A DNA stretch of 64,000 nucleotides from Ktedonobacter racemifer DSM 44963 (GCF_000178855.1 NZ_ADVG01000003.1:62001-126000), one strand, 5' to 3'. Positions 8,828 to 18,182 are shown, numbered from the stretch's first letter. Numbers and translations are program-made. Notes: generated from the sequence alone by a model not told the origin.

Positions 8828-9532
8828 ATGTCCTCGATAAACAATACGAACTCAGAAGCAATGCGTGAGAGGTTGACAGCGCGACCTGCGACTCCGACAA
8901 ATGAGAAGTCTGCTGTTAGCGGACTTCATCCCCTTCGCTTAAAGGATACACCTAGTGTGCTTCTCTACGTTCCTTCCAATTATCGTACTACTAGCCCTCC
9001 ACCACTTGTTATCATGTTGCACGGAGCAGGAGGCAACGCCCGCGATGGCCTGACATCATTTATTCCAGTAGCAGACACGGCTGGTTTCATGTTGCTCGCG
9101 CCGTCCTCACGAAGCCGAACCTGGAATGCAATCATGAACACTTATAATGAGGATGTTCGCTCAATTGACAAGGCTCTCACTCATATCTTTACGAACTATG
9201 CGATAGATCCATCACACCTCGCAATTGGTGGCTTTTCTGATGGAGCATCGTATGCTCTTTCGCTTGGGCTGGCAAATGGCGATCTCTTTACTCATATCGT
9301 TGCTTTCTCACCAGGACGCCTACCTCAGTCATCAAGGCATGGCAAGCCCCTCATCTATATCTCGCACGGAACACAAGATAATATACTTCCCATCGATCTT
9401 TGTAGTCGCCGCATTGTGCGGCAACTACAACATGACCACTACGACGTGTCCTATCAAGAATTCGATGGTCCACATACTATTCCAGTAGAGATTGCACGCG
9501 AGGCATGGGCGTGGTTCTCCGCTTCAAACTAG
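8828..9532 (+). CDS. Alpha/beta hydrolase (esterase/depolymerase-like)
   Basis: 234 residues from the ATG at 8828, with GAGGAG 12 bases upstream (a GTG one codon earlier is less likely). Oxyanion region LHGAGGNARDG, nucleophile elbow GGFSDGAS (catalytic serine), acid in HGTQDNILP and histidine in FDGPHTIP complete the triad. There is no signal peptide, so it is probably cytoplasmic. It is closest to the polyhydroxybutyrate-depolymerase/carboxylesterase branch; the substrate is not evident. The gene stands alone between two Tn3-like ends in the same orientation (8168-8205 and 9752-9789) and may be passenger DNA. Confidence 0.87.
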   Translation: MSSINNTNSEAMRERLTARPATPTNEKSAVSGLHPLRLKDTPSVLLYVPSNYRTTSPPPLVIMLHGAGGNARDGLTSFIPVADTAGFMLLAPSSRSRTWNAIMNTYNEDVRSIDKALTHIFTNYAIDPSHLAIGGFSDGASYALSLGLANGDLFTHIVAFSPGRLPQSSRHGKPLIYISHGTQDNILPIDLCSRRIVRQLQHDHYDVSYQEFDGPHTIPVEIAREAWAWFSASN

Positions 9533-9751
9533 CGCTGCAACCATCACAGCTCGCACCTATATACGACAGGATGGAGATGGCGGATGAACGCGAGTTCAGC
9601 GATACGTCAGCCGTCTGAACGCAATGTCAGATGGTCCTTGCCGTGTTTTGCCGTCTCGCTCCTGCCTGGCTCCTGTGTGCAGATCATGGGTAGGGATGTA
9701 ATCTTTCTGCTAATGGGACGCCTGGAACACAGTGTCATTCGACTTGATTGT

Positions 9752-9789
9752 GGCCCTTGAGTATTAACGGACCGGAATACCACGCTAAG
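9752..9789 (+). repeat. Second Tn3-type 38-bp terminal repeat
   Basis: Begins GGCCCTTGAGTATTAACGGA and ends CACGCTAAG; same length and orientation as the copy at 8168-8205, matching it at most positions. Two like-oriented ends do not define one transposon, so rearrangement or a deleted partner end is implied. Confidence 0.55.
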
Positions 9790-9865
9790 GTGCCGTTAAA
9801 AAATAACTTCCGTTCGAGCTAGCAGGCTGGTGTGTAAATCCCAGATTCGGCGGGAGAAATCTGCA

Positions 9866-10852
9866 CTAGCTACATTGAAGCGTATAGGCTATAGGCCAAC
9901 CGGGACAGCGACGACAGACAAACAGGTAGATATTGCCTGCATCTCCCAGCGTAATCCCTGCGTCATCATTCGTATCCTGACCGTCTTGCAGAGGCACACC
10001 ATGCGCGAGGGGCGGTTCCTCCAGAGGTCTCCACCAGCGGAAAGACCCCCCATCCCACTCCCAACTTGCTACCGTGAGTAAATGCTCCATCTCTTGCCGA
10101 CAGGAAGGACAGGGGGGGAACCAGGGGTCCTGAATCCAATCGACATTCTCGCCAATCTTCATGCCAGGAGCTGCATCCGGATAGCCATATACGTGGCCTT
10201 GAGCGGCCTCCGTCTCCTCCCAGTTCCAGATGCGGTACTGCAACTCTTCGGGAAGCGCGAAGACGTCTGGATAGTCTTGAATGCGTTCCGGGATAAACTG
10301 GCAGACCTGCGGCATATAATGAGGATCGAAGATGGCAGGTACTGGCTGCTCCTTCAGAACCTCAGAAATAGTGCTGCTCTGTCTCCAATACACGCGGCAT
10401 TCAGGTCCGTAGTAGGAGTATTCTTCATGGTCATGGTCTCGTGGACACCAGAGCAATTGAAAGAGATCACACCCTTCTGGAAAGCCAAGTTCGGGGACAT
10501 CAGCAACTCGCAACTGGATGACCCCAACATAAGCTCCATGTGGCTGGCCCTCGGGCATTGGCTTTCCAGAAGGGTAGCGCTCATTCACTGGACCCCAGGT
10601 CTCCGCCTCCCTGCGCAGCAATTCTGCATCCTGTTTGCGTCGAGGTTCAGTCTGGGCATGACCAACCGAACACATCGGCCAGGGTTCGTTGGCGGGCCAG
10701 AGAAACGTGCCGCCCACCTTGCTTTCACCAGGTCCAGGTTTAAGGCCTCGACGTGGGTGCAGGCGTACAGCTCGGCGGGCCAGGGGAGCTAATTCGGGAA
10801 AGAGAGCGGTGATATCAAGGGGTGGGGGTGGCGTTGTTCTCTTCTGCATCAT
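9866..10852 (-). CDS. DUF1963 (YwqG-like) domain protein
   Basis: 328 residues starting at ATG 10852, with AGGAG seven bases upstream. The family pattern is visible: GGTFLWPANEPWPMC near residue 47, GAYVGVIQLRVADVPELGFPEGCDLFQLLWCP at ~106-137, and a C-terminal cysteine pair CPSCRQE followed by FVCRRCPGWP, typical of members with a treble-clef zinc site. Function of the family is unknown, though many members sit in toxin-immunity or stress settings. Here it is a single gene exactly between 33-bp inverted repeats next to a transposase, so it looks like a transposon passenger. Confidence 0.75.
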   Translation of the reverse strand: MMQKRTTPPPPLDITALFPELAPLARRAVRLHPRRGLKPGPGESKVGGTFLWPANEPWPMCSVGHAQTEPRRKQDAELLRREAETWGPVNERYPSGKPMPEGQPHGAYVGVIQLRVADVPELGFPEGCDLFQLLWCPRDHDHEEYSYYGPECRVYWRQSSTISEVLKEQPVPAIFDPHYMPQVCQFIPERIQDYPDVFALPEELQYRIWNWEETEAAQGHVYGYPDAAPGMKIGENVDWIQDPWFPPCPSCRQEMEHLLTVASWEWDGGSFRWWRPLEEPPLAHGVPLQDGQDTNDDAGITLGDAGNIYLFVCRRCPGWPIAYTLQCS

Positions 10853-11174
10853 GTTTCAACTCCTGATTGTTTAAAATAACCCCATCGGGGCGAACGCCGA
10901 AAGCGCGAGCGGCCAGGCCAGGAACATACACCTCCAGACGGAGCAAGCAATTGAACCAATAGGTATCTGGAACAAGCGTACCATATCACGAGAGCAGAGA
11001 CAAGGAAAGAGAGGGAAAGTTTTGAGACTCAACTCTGCCAAACATATTACCAACCGGGGCCACCGGTACTTCCATTGTCAATCCCAACATGCTGAGGGCG
11101 GAATCGGCAGAGGTATCCTGGCGAACAAAGAGCCAAAGGGAAAGCTCCCCAGCTTACGATGGCCCGCAGAGGTA
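10853..11174. other. Gene-free leader between DUF1963 and the ISAzo13 end
   Basis: No coding sequence seen. It contains the DUF1963 ribosome-binding site and a 13-base motif at 11078-11090 (GTCAATCCCAACA) also found in the hairpin at 6961-7009. Confidence 0.5.
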
Positions 11175-11275
11175 TGCAGATTTCTCCCGCCGAATCTGGG
11201 ATTTACAGCTGGTGAGACGTGAAGATAGGAGGTAGAATAGGTTATTAAGAAAAACAGAGGTGAGAGAAACAAGCC

Positions 11276-12574
11276 ATGTCACGAGCAGAGGTGCATCACT
11301 GCGAGTGTCCCCATTGCCAGCAGGACACGCCTCATCCTGATCAAGAGCTGCATCGACAGATGAATCTGCTGCTGAGCCGACTGGATGAACAACAACGGCG
11401 CTGGTATGTGGCGGTGGAGTCCACCCGCCTGGGTGCTGGTGGGGATCGGTTGCTCACGCAAATCACCGGTCTGGATGAAAAGACGATCCGGCGTGGAAGA
11501 CAAGAACTCGCCGGGGAGCTTGCGGAGCGACCGGAGCAGCGAGTTCGCCTGCCCGGTGGAGGTCGGCCCCGCGCCGAAAAAAGACCCGGCGCTAGAGGGG
11601 GCACTGCAAGCTTTGGTGCAGCCAGAAACAGCCGGCGACCCCATGAGTGAGCAGAAATGGGTGCGCAGCAGTCTGCGTCATCTCAGTCGGCAGCTGGAGG
11701 AAGCCGGTTATGCTGCCAGTCCACCGACGGTGGGGAGTCTGTTACGCAAGCTTGGCTACTCTTTGCGCGTGAATGTGAAAAAGCACGAGGCCAGCGCCGC
11801 TCATCCTGATCGACAATCTCAGTTTGAGGTGATCGAGAACCAGAGACAGGTCTTTCAAGCCGATCATCAGTGTGGATACCAAGAAGAAAGAGTTGATTGG
11901 CGACTTCAAGAATGCTGGGCGAGCCTGGGGTCAAGAAGCAGAGACGGTCAATGTGCATGACTTTCCCCACGATGCCCTGATGCGAGCGGTGCCCTATGGG
12001 ATTTATGACGTGGGTAGCAATCGTGGCTCCGTTTATGTAGGGACCTCAGCCGATACGCCGGAATTTGCCGTGACCGCCCTGGCCCGCTGGTGGGAAGAGG
12101 AGGGACGAAAGCTCTTTCCTCACGCCACACACCTATTGATCCTGGCCGATGCCGGAGGCAGCAATGGCTATCGGACTCGGCAGCTTTAAGCTCCACCTGC
12201 AAGAGCAGTTCAGTGATCGCTATGAGCTGAGTGTGACCGTGTGTCATTATCCCACTGGGTGTTCGAAATGGAATCCCATCGAGCATCGACTCTTTAGCCA
12301 GATCAGCCGGAATTGGGCGGGCAAGCCCCTCCGCAGTCTGGACATCATGCTCAATTATATTCGCGGCACCAGTACCCAGAGCGGGTTGACGGTTCGGGCT
12401 GCCTGCTTAGACGGAACCTTTGCGAAAGGGCAAAAGGTCTCCGATGACCAAATGCTGCAACTCAACATCGAACCGCTGAGTGTGTGTCGCCAGTGGAACT
12501 ATACGATCAGGCCGCGTCCCGCTATCCCTTCCGAGGCTACTCAAACCTCAGAGAGGGAGAAAGTTATTTTTTAA
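11276..12574 (+). pseudogene. ISAzo13-family transposase, multiply frameshifted
   Basis: The family sequence is spread over at least four frame segments: 11276-~11560 (HCECPHCQQDTPHPDQELH, GLDEKTIRRGRQEL), ~11560-11880 (EQKWVRSSLRHLSRQLEEAG, RKLGYSLRVNVKKHE), ~11880-12180 (VDTKKKELIGDFKNAGRAW, HDFPHDALMRAVPYGIYDV, LLILADAGGSNGYR) and ~12180-12574 (VCHYPTGCSKWNPIEHRLFS). All conserved blocks are present in order, so it is a recent inactivation rather than a deep relic. Intact members are about 400-430 residues. Confidence 0.85.
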
Positions 12575-12631
12575 CAAGTACTTAGGAACGAACCACGTGT
12601 CGTTTCCCCCATACGTGATTACTCGTAAAGG

Positions 12632-13273
12632 TCAGCAAATAGCTCCGCCTGGAAGCACTTCATCGTCAGGGTACTGTATCGCTACTTCGATAGCCATCTT
12701 GGCCGCGCTCAACACATCCGCATAACTCATTGTTGGCTCTGAAGAATCAGTAATGATGTCCCCTGTATAAGGAACATGTATAAAGCCACCACGTGCGCCA
12801 GAAGCCCTGGTGTAGTGCCGGAGAAGGTAGAAGAGTCCATTGCACAGATACGTGCCAGCAGTGTTGGAAACATAACCGGCTATACCGGTACGTTGCCAGA
12901 ATGCCTGGATTCGTTTAATTGGAAGTCCGGAAAAATAGGCATCCGGGCCTCCCGGAACAATAGGGGTATCGATAAGTTTCTTACCATCGTTATCGGGTAT
13001 TGAAAAGTCGAAGCAGTTAATGGCCACTCTTTCTATAGCCATGCCTTTTCTTCCGCCGGCGAGACCAAAAGCAATTACCAGGATCTCGTCATCAAGACTC
13101 TCTTCATAAAGCAATTTGGCATAATCATGTATTCCCTGAACGGTAACAGGCAAGAGATGCAACTGAAGTGATGCGCCGTCAATACGGTAGCTATCAAGGT
13201 CTTCAATCAAGCGGGCCGTGGGATTTGTTTTTTCCTTTCCAAACGGTCCAAAACCGGAAATGTGTACTTTCAT
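12632..13273 (-). CDS. pcp: Pyroglutamyl-peptidase I
   Basis: 213 residues, full length for peptidase family C15. It removes N-terminal pyroglutamate from peptides in the cytoplasm. Signature GFGPFGKEKTNPT near the N-terminus; catalytic residues Glu81 (AIERVAIN), Cys144 (SNTAGTYLCN) and His166 (FIHVPYT). The ATG overlaps the stop of a short upstream frame (ATGA), which suggests it was once in an operon whose upstream gene is now only a remnant. Convergent with the ISAzo13 remnant. Confidence 0.92.
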   Translation of the reverse strand: MKVHISGFGPFGKEKTNPTARLIEDLDSYRIDGASLQLHLLPVTVQGIHDYAKLLYEESLDDEILVIAFGLAGGRKGMAIERVAINCFDFSIPDNDGKKLIDTPIVPGGPDAYFSGLPIKRIQAFWQRTGIAGYVSNTAGTYLCNGLFYLLRHYTRASGARGGFIHVPYTGDIITDSSEPTMSYADVLSAAKMAIEVAIQYPDDEVLPGGAIC

Positions 13274-13470
13274 ATGATAACTAACCTTCCATCTTTTTGT
13301 CTGCTCTCGTCCGTGATAAGTGGATGCACACCTGCATATATTTCTAATGAAGCAGCAGTGATAACATCAACGGCTTCGGCATCGCACGCCGCCTGTTCGG
13401 ATTCCAGACATATATGAATAGCATACTGTTCTTGAGTTTGTTTTGCAACCGTTCTGCCTGGTGTTCCAGA
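13270..13470 (-). pseudogene. Remnant of a gene once upstream of pcp
   Basis: An open frame of ~66 codons without a start (…ICLESEQAACDAEAVDVITA…) ends in a TGA that overlaps the pcp start codon. Family not recognised. The tight overlap argues that it was translated with pcp before the upstream part was lost to mobile DNA. Confidence 0.35.
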
Positions 13471-13484
13471 GCTTTTTCAGGGTT

Positions 13485-13823
13485 TCACACCACCGCCATC
13501 TCTTGCGCATCTAGAAGTGGAATGACAGCAGCCCCTTGCATACGAAAGAAGAGAGAGCGTCCATCTGGTAAACACGGCTGGACTTTCGCGACCTTTGCAC
13601 ACAGTGCCTCCAGATCTCGGTTGAGGACACGGTCGTTAAATGGCTTGAGTTCAACCTCGACCCGGTCCCGTCCCCAGAAGATCCGTCCCGGCAACTGAAA
13701 GAAAGGCTGCAAGCGGTGCCAACTGGCATGAGCGTAGGAAGCCGGAAAATAGTGATCGCGCACGCACATGCCCAGATTTGCCAGAGCCACCTTGCAGACA
13801 GCCATGATCTGATCCTTGCGGTT
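13485..13823 (-). pseudogene. C-terminal piece of a transposase-like gene (3' exon of the group II intron)
   Basis: The frame reads DNRKDQIMAVCKVALANLGM and continues with FFQLPGRIFWGRDRVEVELK and NRDLEALCAKV, resembling the C-terminus of an IS transposase family common in IS-rich bacteria. It begins exactly where the intron ends (about 13823). The other part is the coiled-coil frame at 16145-16630. Stops at the rejoined junction indicate the host gene was already degenerate. The family assignment is from memory of similar C-termini. Confidence 0.5.
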
Positions 13824-13829
13824 GTTAAA

Positions 13830-15629
13830 CTAAGCAGGAGGATCGCCCCTCCCGCTCGTCTTCAAAACCGGACTTGCGCCTTTCAACGCATCCGGCTCCT
13901 CAATGATTTGGCTTTTGTCATAAGCACCGGCAACACGTTTTGCGTGTCTTACATCATGGCAATGTCGATGGAGTGCGAATTTATTGCTCAATTCTTCTCC
14001 ACCTCCTTCCTTTTTGGGGGTAATGTGATCGATTTCTATCAGATCTCCATCTTGAAAGAGGAGTCCACACCATCGGCATTTTCCTTCTTGTTTTTGGAGG
14101 AGTTTGCCTTTGGTGCTGCTCAGCATTGGGTGTTTGCTCAGTCTTTGACTCCAGTAGAGTAAGTCTCCATTGTATGGGCTTGCCGTCCCTCTTACTTTGG
14201 TATGGCGTTGGATATGCGTGAGATCATGGCTCCATAAGGTGGCTTTTTCGTCTTTGAAAATCCATCCTGCGCCATCCTCAACATGCCAATATTTCCTGGC
14301 TATCCATCGTTTCCCTTTGTTGGGGTGTCGTCGTCTCCCCCATTCTTGGAGTTGCTGAAACAGATTTCTCCTGCATCGCTGGAAGGTTTTGGCGGCTACC
14401 ACGGTCTTGTGATAATTTGTCCATCCACGTATCACCGGGTTCAACTTGTTGATAAGTTGTTCTTGGGATACATGGCGGTTTTTCCGAATGATTTCTCCCA
14501 ATTCCGCTATATGGCGTTTCTCTGCTTCTTTACTCGGTTTGATGATGGTCTTGAACCCCAGTGGACGCTGATGGAGTTTTCCTGAGTGCGTTTTCCCAAC
14601 CGGGAATTGCCTCACAGTCCATCCCAGGAAATCAAATCCTATCGTTCCTTGATATTCTTGGAGCGTATGTGTAATCCTGGTTTTACTGGGCTTCATTTCT
14701 AATCCCATGTCCTTGATCCATGCTTCTAGCACTACTTTAGCCTTGAATATCCCTTCTTCCGTTGGATGAAAAACCACAAAATCATCGGCATATCGGACAA
14801 AGTTTGGTTTCCCTTCTTTGGGTCTATATGCTTCTGTTAGAGCTATTTCCATCCCGTGAAGTGCGATATTTGCTAATAACGGTGAAACGACTCCCCCTTG
14901 CGGTGTGCCGCTCGGTGTTTCTTCAAACACCCCGTTATCAGCATAGCCAGCCTTCAACCACGCCCGGATCACCCGTTTGAGCGCCGGGTAGGTTTTCAGT
15001 TTTTGAAGCAGTGCCTCATGGTTGATGTTATCGAAGCACCCCTTCAGATCCGCATCTAAGACATATTTTGCCTTTTTGTTGATCTGCATATAGATGGCTC
15101 CGATGGCATCATGACACGAGCGTCCAGGGCGAAATCCATAGCTGTTCGGCTCGAATTTTGCTTCCCATTCTGGCTCTAGTGCTTGTTTTACTAGATGCTG
15201 GTGGGCGCGGTCGAGCATGACAGGTATGCCTAACGGCCTTTTTTCCGTTTTTCCCGGCTTTGGAATGTATATTCGTCTGACCGGTTGGGGCTTCCTGTGT
15301 CTTATTCGTTTCGGGTGCAAGAGATCAGCCATTTCCAACCGTTGTTTGGGGTGGACAGATTTGATTCCGTCTATCCCTGCGGTTTTCTTGCCCTGATTCT
15401 CCTGCGTCACCCGCCGGACAGCTATCATTCGCGCTGCTCTGGATTTCATCAAGAGTTTTTGGAGTTTGTGGACTGCTCTCACGTTGCCACGTTGTTCGGC
15501 TCGAAAGATGCGCTTTTGTATCCTATACACATGCCGCTCAAACTTGCGCCAGGGCAGCTTGTGCCAACTCTCACTCTCAGGGTCAAGTGGCATTTTCCGC
15601 TTCACCCTAGGTGCCTTCGTATCTGTCAT
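13830..15629 (-). CDS. ltrA: Group II intron reverse transcriptase/maturase with HNH endonuclease
   Basis: 599 residues. N-terminal RT region with KKTAGIDGIKS and SYGFRPGRSCHDAIGAI, the active site FVRYADDFVVFH, and QGGVVSPLLANIAL; a maturase X domain follows (PVIRGWTNYHKTVV), then a C-terminal HNH nuclease with zinc cysteines (CRWCGLLFQDGDLIEIDHI, ALHRHCHDVRHAK). It splices the intron RNA and copies it into new DNA sites. The stop lies inside intron domain VI and the last ~25 codons overlap domain V, a layout seen in related introns. All motifs are intact, so the intron may be active. Confidence 0.93.
   Translation of the reverse strand: MTDTKAPRVKRKMPLDPESESWHKLPWRKFERHVYRIQKRIFRAEQRGNVRAVHKLQKLLMKSRAARMIAVRRVTQENQGKKTAGIDGIKSVHPKQRLEMADLLHPKRIRHRKPQPVRRIYIPKPGKTEKRPLGIPVMLDRAHQHLVKQALEPEWEAKFEPNSYGFRPGRSCHDAIGAIYMQINKKAKYVLDADLKGCFDNINHEALLQKLKTYPALKRVIRAWLKAGYADNGVFEETPSGTPQGGVVSPLLANIALHGMEIALTEAYRPKEGKPNFVRYADDFVVFHPTEEGIFKAKVVLEAWIKDMGLEMKPSKTRITHTLQEYQGTIGFDFLGWTVRQFPVGKTHSGKLHQRPLGFKTIIKPSKEAEKRHIAELGEIIRKNRHVSQEQLINKLNPVIRGWTNYHKTVVAAKTFQRCRRNLFQQLQEWGRRRHPNKGKRWIARKYWHVEDGAGWIFKDEKATLWSHDLTHIQRHTKVRGTASPYNGDLLYWSQRLSKHPMLSSTKGKLLQKQEGKCRWCGLLFQDGDLIEIDHITPKKEGGGEELSNKFALHRHCHDVRHAKRVAGAYDKSQIIEEPDALKGASPVLKTSGRGDPPA
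13866..13898 (-). ncRNA. Group II intron domain V
   Basis: On the minus strand this reads GAGCCGGATGCG, a GAAA loop and then CGCAAGTCCGGTT, forming the short bulged hairpin with a 5' AGC-type catalytic triad that defines domain V. It is followed by the domain VI stem and the 3' splice site. Confidence 0.8.
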
Positions 15630-16192
15630 ACTACTTGTGCCTCTTTCTTCCAGATCATTGTGCCGACGTTAGCCTATCTAGGGCATTACCCCTAGCATTC
15701 GCTTTTTCGGCAATCCTTCCCTCAAGCGCATGCGGCCTGGTCGCCTGCTCATTGTATCGACCATCAATGAGAGCGGTTTTGAGGGTTATCCCGTTCCGAT
15801 CATCCGTTTTGCGCTCCGTTAGGCTTGTACTATCCACCGAGGATAGTGTTGGGTGAGATGATGCGGTCTCGACAACCACATCACGTTTGCTAGTCATTTG
15901 GATACTGCTAGCCTTATCCTGTTCCCTTTTGGGCAAGTCTTTCAGTCTGTTTGACTTGTTGTACGTTACGATGGTTCAGCCGTACATTCAGTTTCCTTAG
16001 CCATAGGAGCCTGGCTCAGAAGTTCACCGTCGTCAGACTCACAGTTGCTTCTTTGATGCCCGCTTCGTGGATTGATGACCAGTCGCTACCACGGGGCCTT
16101 GCTGTTCCGCGTTCACCTCGCGGGTGAGGAATTGCGCCTCACATCGGATGATCAGTTGTCAAAGTTCATCACCTTGCCAGTCGTCCTCCCGC

Positions 16193-16630
16193 TTATGCAG
16201 CGAGTTTAGACTGAACGGGTCGCACATCCAGCTCGTACATCTCCCGCTCTTGTTGTGCTAGATCCTCAATGGCTCGGAGGAACTCACGCTGCTCTCGACA
16301 ATATTTCTCACACTTGGCGAACTCTTTGTTGCTGGTGTGATAGGCTTTCCACTGTCGTTGCTGGTATTCCTCAATTTCGGCATCTGCCACAGCCTTCTCC
16401 TCTTTGATCGTTTTACGCAGAAGAAAGTCGGCGACACCTTCCAGTTCCATCTCTCTTTGATGCTCATTGAGGATGCGATAGAGTGTATCAGCTCGTTCTT
16501 TGGTCTGTTGACAGCGTTTCCGGTACAGCTTGCTCGCGTTGTGCATCCGCTTCCGGGCTCCCACTGTCCACCGTCGCACATTCTCAAGCCGTTTTTGCAA
16601 CGCTTCTCGCTTTTTTGGGTTGTGTTGCAA
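16193..16630 (-). pseudogene. Coiled-coil part of a transposase-like gene (5' exon side)
   Basis: 145-residue frame almost entirely alpha-helical and charged (KKREALQKRLENVRRW, EEKAVADAEIEEYQQRQWK, LRAIEDLAQQEREMYELD). It stops 50 bases before the intron 5' end and its start lies inside the terminal repeat of the IS6 element, so the true N-terminus was cut off by IS6. Together with 13485-13823 it probably formed one gene. Function cannot be assigned with certainty. Confidence 0.45.
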
Positions 16631-17528
16631 GAATGAGGGGGCGATGATAAACTCTTCTTTATTTGCGAGGAGTTCTCTTCATGAGTCATCATCCCCCGTT
16701 CAAGTGGCGTCACTTTCAGCCCGGCATGATTCTTCTGTGTGTGCGCTGGTACTTGCGGTACGCACTCAGCTACCGCGACGTGGAAGAGATGATGCTCGAA
16801 CGGGGCCTGTGCGTTGATCACACGACGATCTATCGCTGGGTGCAGCGATATGCGCCGGAACTGGAAAAACGTTGCCGGACCCGCCTGAGAATAGGCAACG
16901 ACTCGAGGACGCGTGGATGAAACCTACATCAAGATCAAAAAAGCCTGGGCCTATCTCTACCGGGCCGTCGATTCCGAGGGGAATACGCTGGAGTTTCTCT
17001 TGAGCCCGACGCGCGATGCCGAAGCGGCCAAACGTTTCTTCCTCAAAGCACTCGTATCGACTGTTCGTCCGGTTTCTCTGGCGTGTCTGGTCACTGAGCA
17101 GGTAGCCTCGCCCATGGCTCTGACTGACATCACAGCCATCACGTTGGCTCCTCGCGTGATCAACGTCGATAAAAACGCGGCCTATCCCAAAGCTATTGCT
17201 GATCTGAAAGCAGCCGGAGTGCTTCCAGAGAGTGTTGAATTGAGGCAGGTCAAATACCTCAACAATCTGATCGAACAAGACCATCGGTTTATCAAGCGGC
17301 TGACCAAACCCGGGATGGGCTTCTTCTCATTCGAGACAGCGGAGCGAACCTTGCAAGGATACGAGGTGATGAACATGATACGCAAAGGGCAGATACGAAG
17401 CGTGGGAAAAGGAGATATTCTTCGTCAAGTCACCTTCATCTCCCGCCTGTTCGGGGTGGCTGCCTAAGTGCAACAGCAAGAGGAGAAAACAGGCCTTTGC
17501 ATATCATTCCCTTTTTTGCAACACAACC
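16618..17528. mobile_element. IS6-family insertion sequence (911 bp)
   Basis: Inverted ends GGTTGTGTTGCAA at 16618-16630 and 17516-17528. The right end cuts the PPOX gene, and the left end cuts the coiled-coil gene. A deleted copy of the same IS is found at 47228-47320, where both ends are recognisable. Confidence 0.8.
16681..17467 (+). pseudogene. IS6-family transposase, one frameshift
   Basis: Start ATG at 16681 (MSHHPPFKWRHFQPGMIL) and helix-turn-helix LSYRDVEEMMLERGLCVDHTTIYRWVQRY; after ~80 residues the frame shifts near 16910 into MDETYIKIKKAWAYLYRAVD (first Asp). The second catalytic Asp lies in RVINVDKNAAYPKAI and the Glu in NLIEQDHRF, with C-terminal KYLNNLIEQDHRFIKRLTK. A ~30-residue spacer between the first two acidic residues is longer than in IS26. 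The single shift makes it inactive unless frameshifting restores it. Confidence 0.82.
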
Positions 17529-17847
17529 AACCATGCAGCACAGGATACTTGCGGGCAAGGGCGTGAGCAGCATGGAGCGCCTCACTCCCATCCAGCACCC
17601 GAGCGTGGGCACGGCTCGCCGGACCGGTGGGCTGACCGCGCCAGGTCGCTGGGGCGATCTCGACCACGGGGTTGTTGCGGATGCGCCTGAACTTCCATGT
17701 TTTGTCCCACGTACGGACGAAGGCGTGCTCCCCGTTGACGGCGATATGCACCGGCGTACCCACCGAGGTGCCGTTGCGACGATAGCTCGTGAGCAGGATT
17801 GTCTTCGGACGAACGAAGCGTTCGAGAGCCTGTGTTGGGTTCGTCAT
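17464..17847 (-). pseudogene. PPOX-class F420-dependent oxidoreductase, C-terminus replaced by IS6
   Basis: From ATG 17847 (MTNPTQALERF). The split-barrel flavin/F420-binding fold is seen in KTILLTSYRRNGTSVGTPVHI, DKTWKFRRIRNNPVVEIAP and ALARKYPVLHGWL. After HGWL the frame runs into the IS6 end (17528) and terminates in foreign codons, removing only the last residues of the family. The start overlaps the stop of the preceding YciI-like gene (ATGA), so it is the third gene of a TetR-YciI-PPOX operon. It may be nearly complete. Confidence 0.75.
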
Positions 17848-18182
17848 GGCAAGACCTCCCTCTCGCCCGATGGGCACTCTCCTGATGGAGCGCTTTGCGC
17901 TTGATACTGATTGAAGTAGGCATGCCAGAGATGCAGGTGCGGCTCAAAAACCCGCTCCAACACCGCGGGATCGTGTGCAACGATCTCCCGCGCCTGCGCT
18001 TCGCTCGTGACATCGAGAATGCCCAGACCGCCCTGATTGTCCAGAAAAGGACCGCCCAAAAGCAGCTTCCTGGCCATAAAAAACTGTTTCATATACCTGC
18101 CATGTTCACGATAAAAGGGCTGCTCAGACACCGTCTTCCCAGTCTGCCAGGCCGGGCCATGAGTATAGATCACGACAAACAT
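17844..18182 (-). CDS. YciI-like domain protein
   Basis: 112 residues from the ATG at 18182 (MFVVIYTHGPAWQ); the longer frame from 18206 is less likely. YciI fold with the conserved histidine in FYREHGRYMKQFF, LLLGGPFLDNQGGLGIL, and VAHDPAVLERVFEPHLHLW. Its start lies inside the end of the TetR gene and its stop overlaps the PPOX start, so the three are one transcript. Role unknown; small YciI proteins often accompany regulators of redox enzymes. Confidence 0.82.
   Translation of the reverse strand: MFVVIYTHGPAWQTGKTVSEQPFYREHGRYMKQFFMARKLLLGGPFLDNQGGLGILDVTSEAQAREIVAHDPAVLERVFEPHLHLWHAYFNQYQAQSAPSGECPSGEREVLP

Larger units (their letters stand above)
9833..11207. repeat. 33-bp perfect inverted repeats bracketing DUF1963
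   Basis: Arms at 9833-9865 (TGTAAATCCCAGATTCGGCG...) and 11175-11207 are exact reverse complements over 33 bases. The left arm begins one base after the DUF1963 stop codon; the right arm lies 70 bases before the ISAzo13 transposase start. The arms may be two copies of one IS end in opposite orientation. Confidence 0.75.
9794..12575. mobile_element. Candidate ISAzo13-type element carrying a DUF1963 passenger
   Basis: Left GTTAAAAAATAACTT at 9794-9808 is matched by its reverse complement at 12561-12575, just past the decayed ISAzo13 transposase. Inside, a 33-bp perfect inverted repeat (9833-9865 and 11175-11207) brackets the DUF1963 gene. The outer repeat is short and nearly self-complementary, so the boundaries are tentative; no target duplication was found. 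Confidence 0.4.
13824..16142 (-). mobile_element. Group II intron
   Basis: About 2.3 kb. The 5' end on the minus strand is taken as GTGAGGCGC at 16142 and the 3' end as ...TTTAAC at about 13824. The first ~500 bases are non-coding, as expected for ribozyme domains I-III, followed by the reverse-transcriptase gene and domain V. It interrupts a transposase-like gene. Ends are inferred from typical group II boundaries, not from a comparison of filled and empty sites. Confidence 0.8.
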
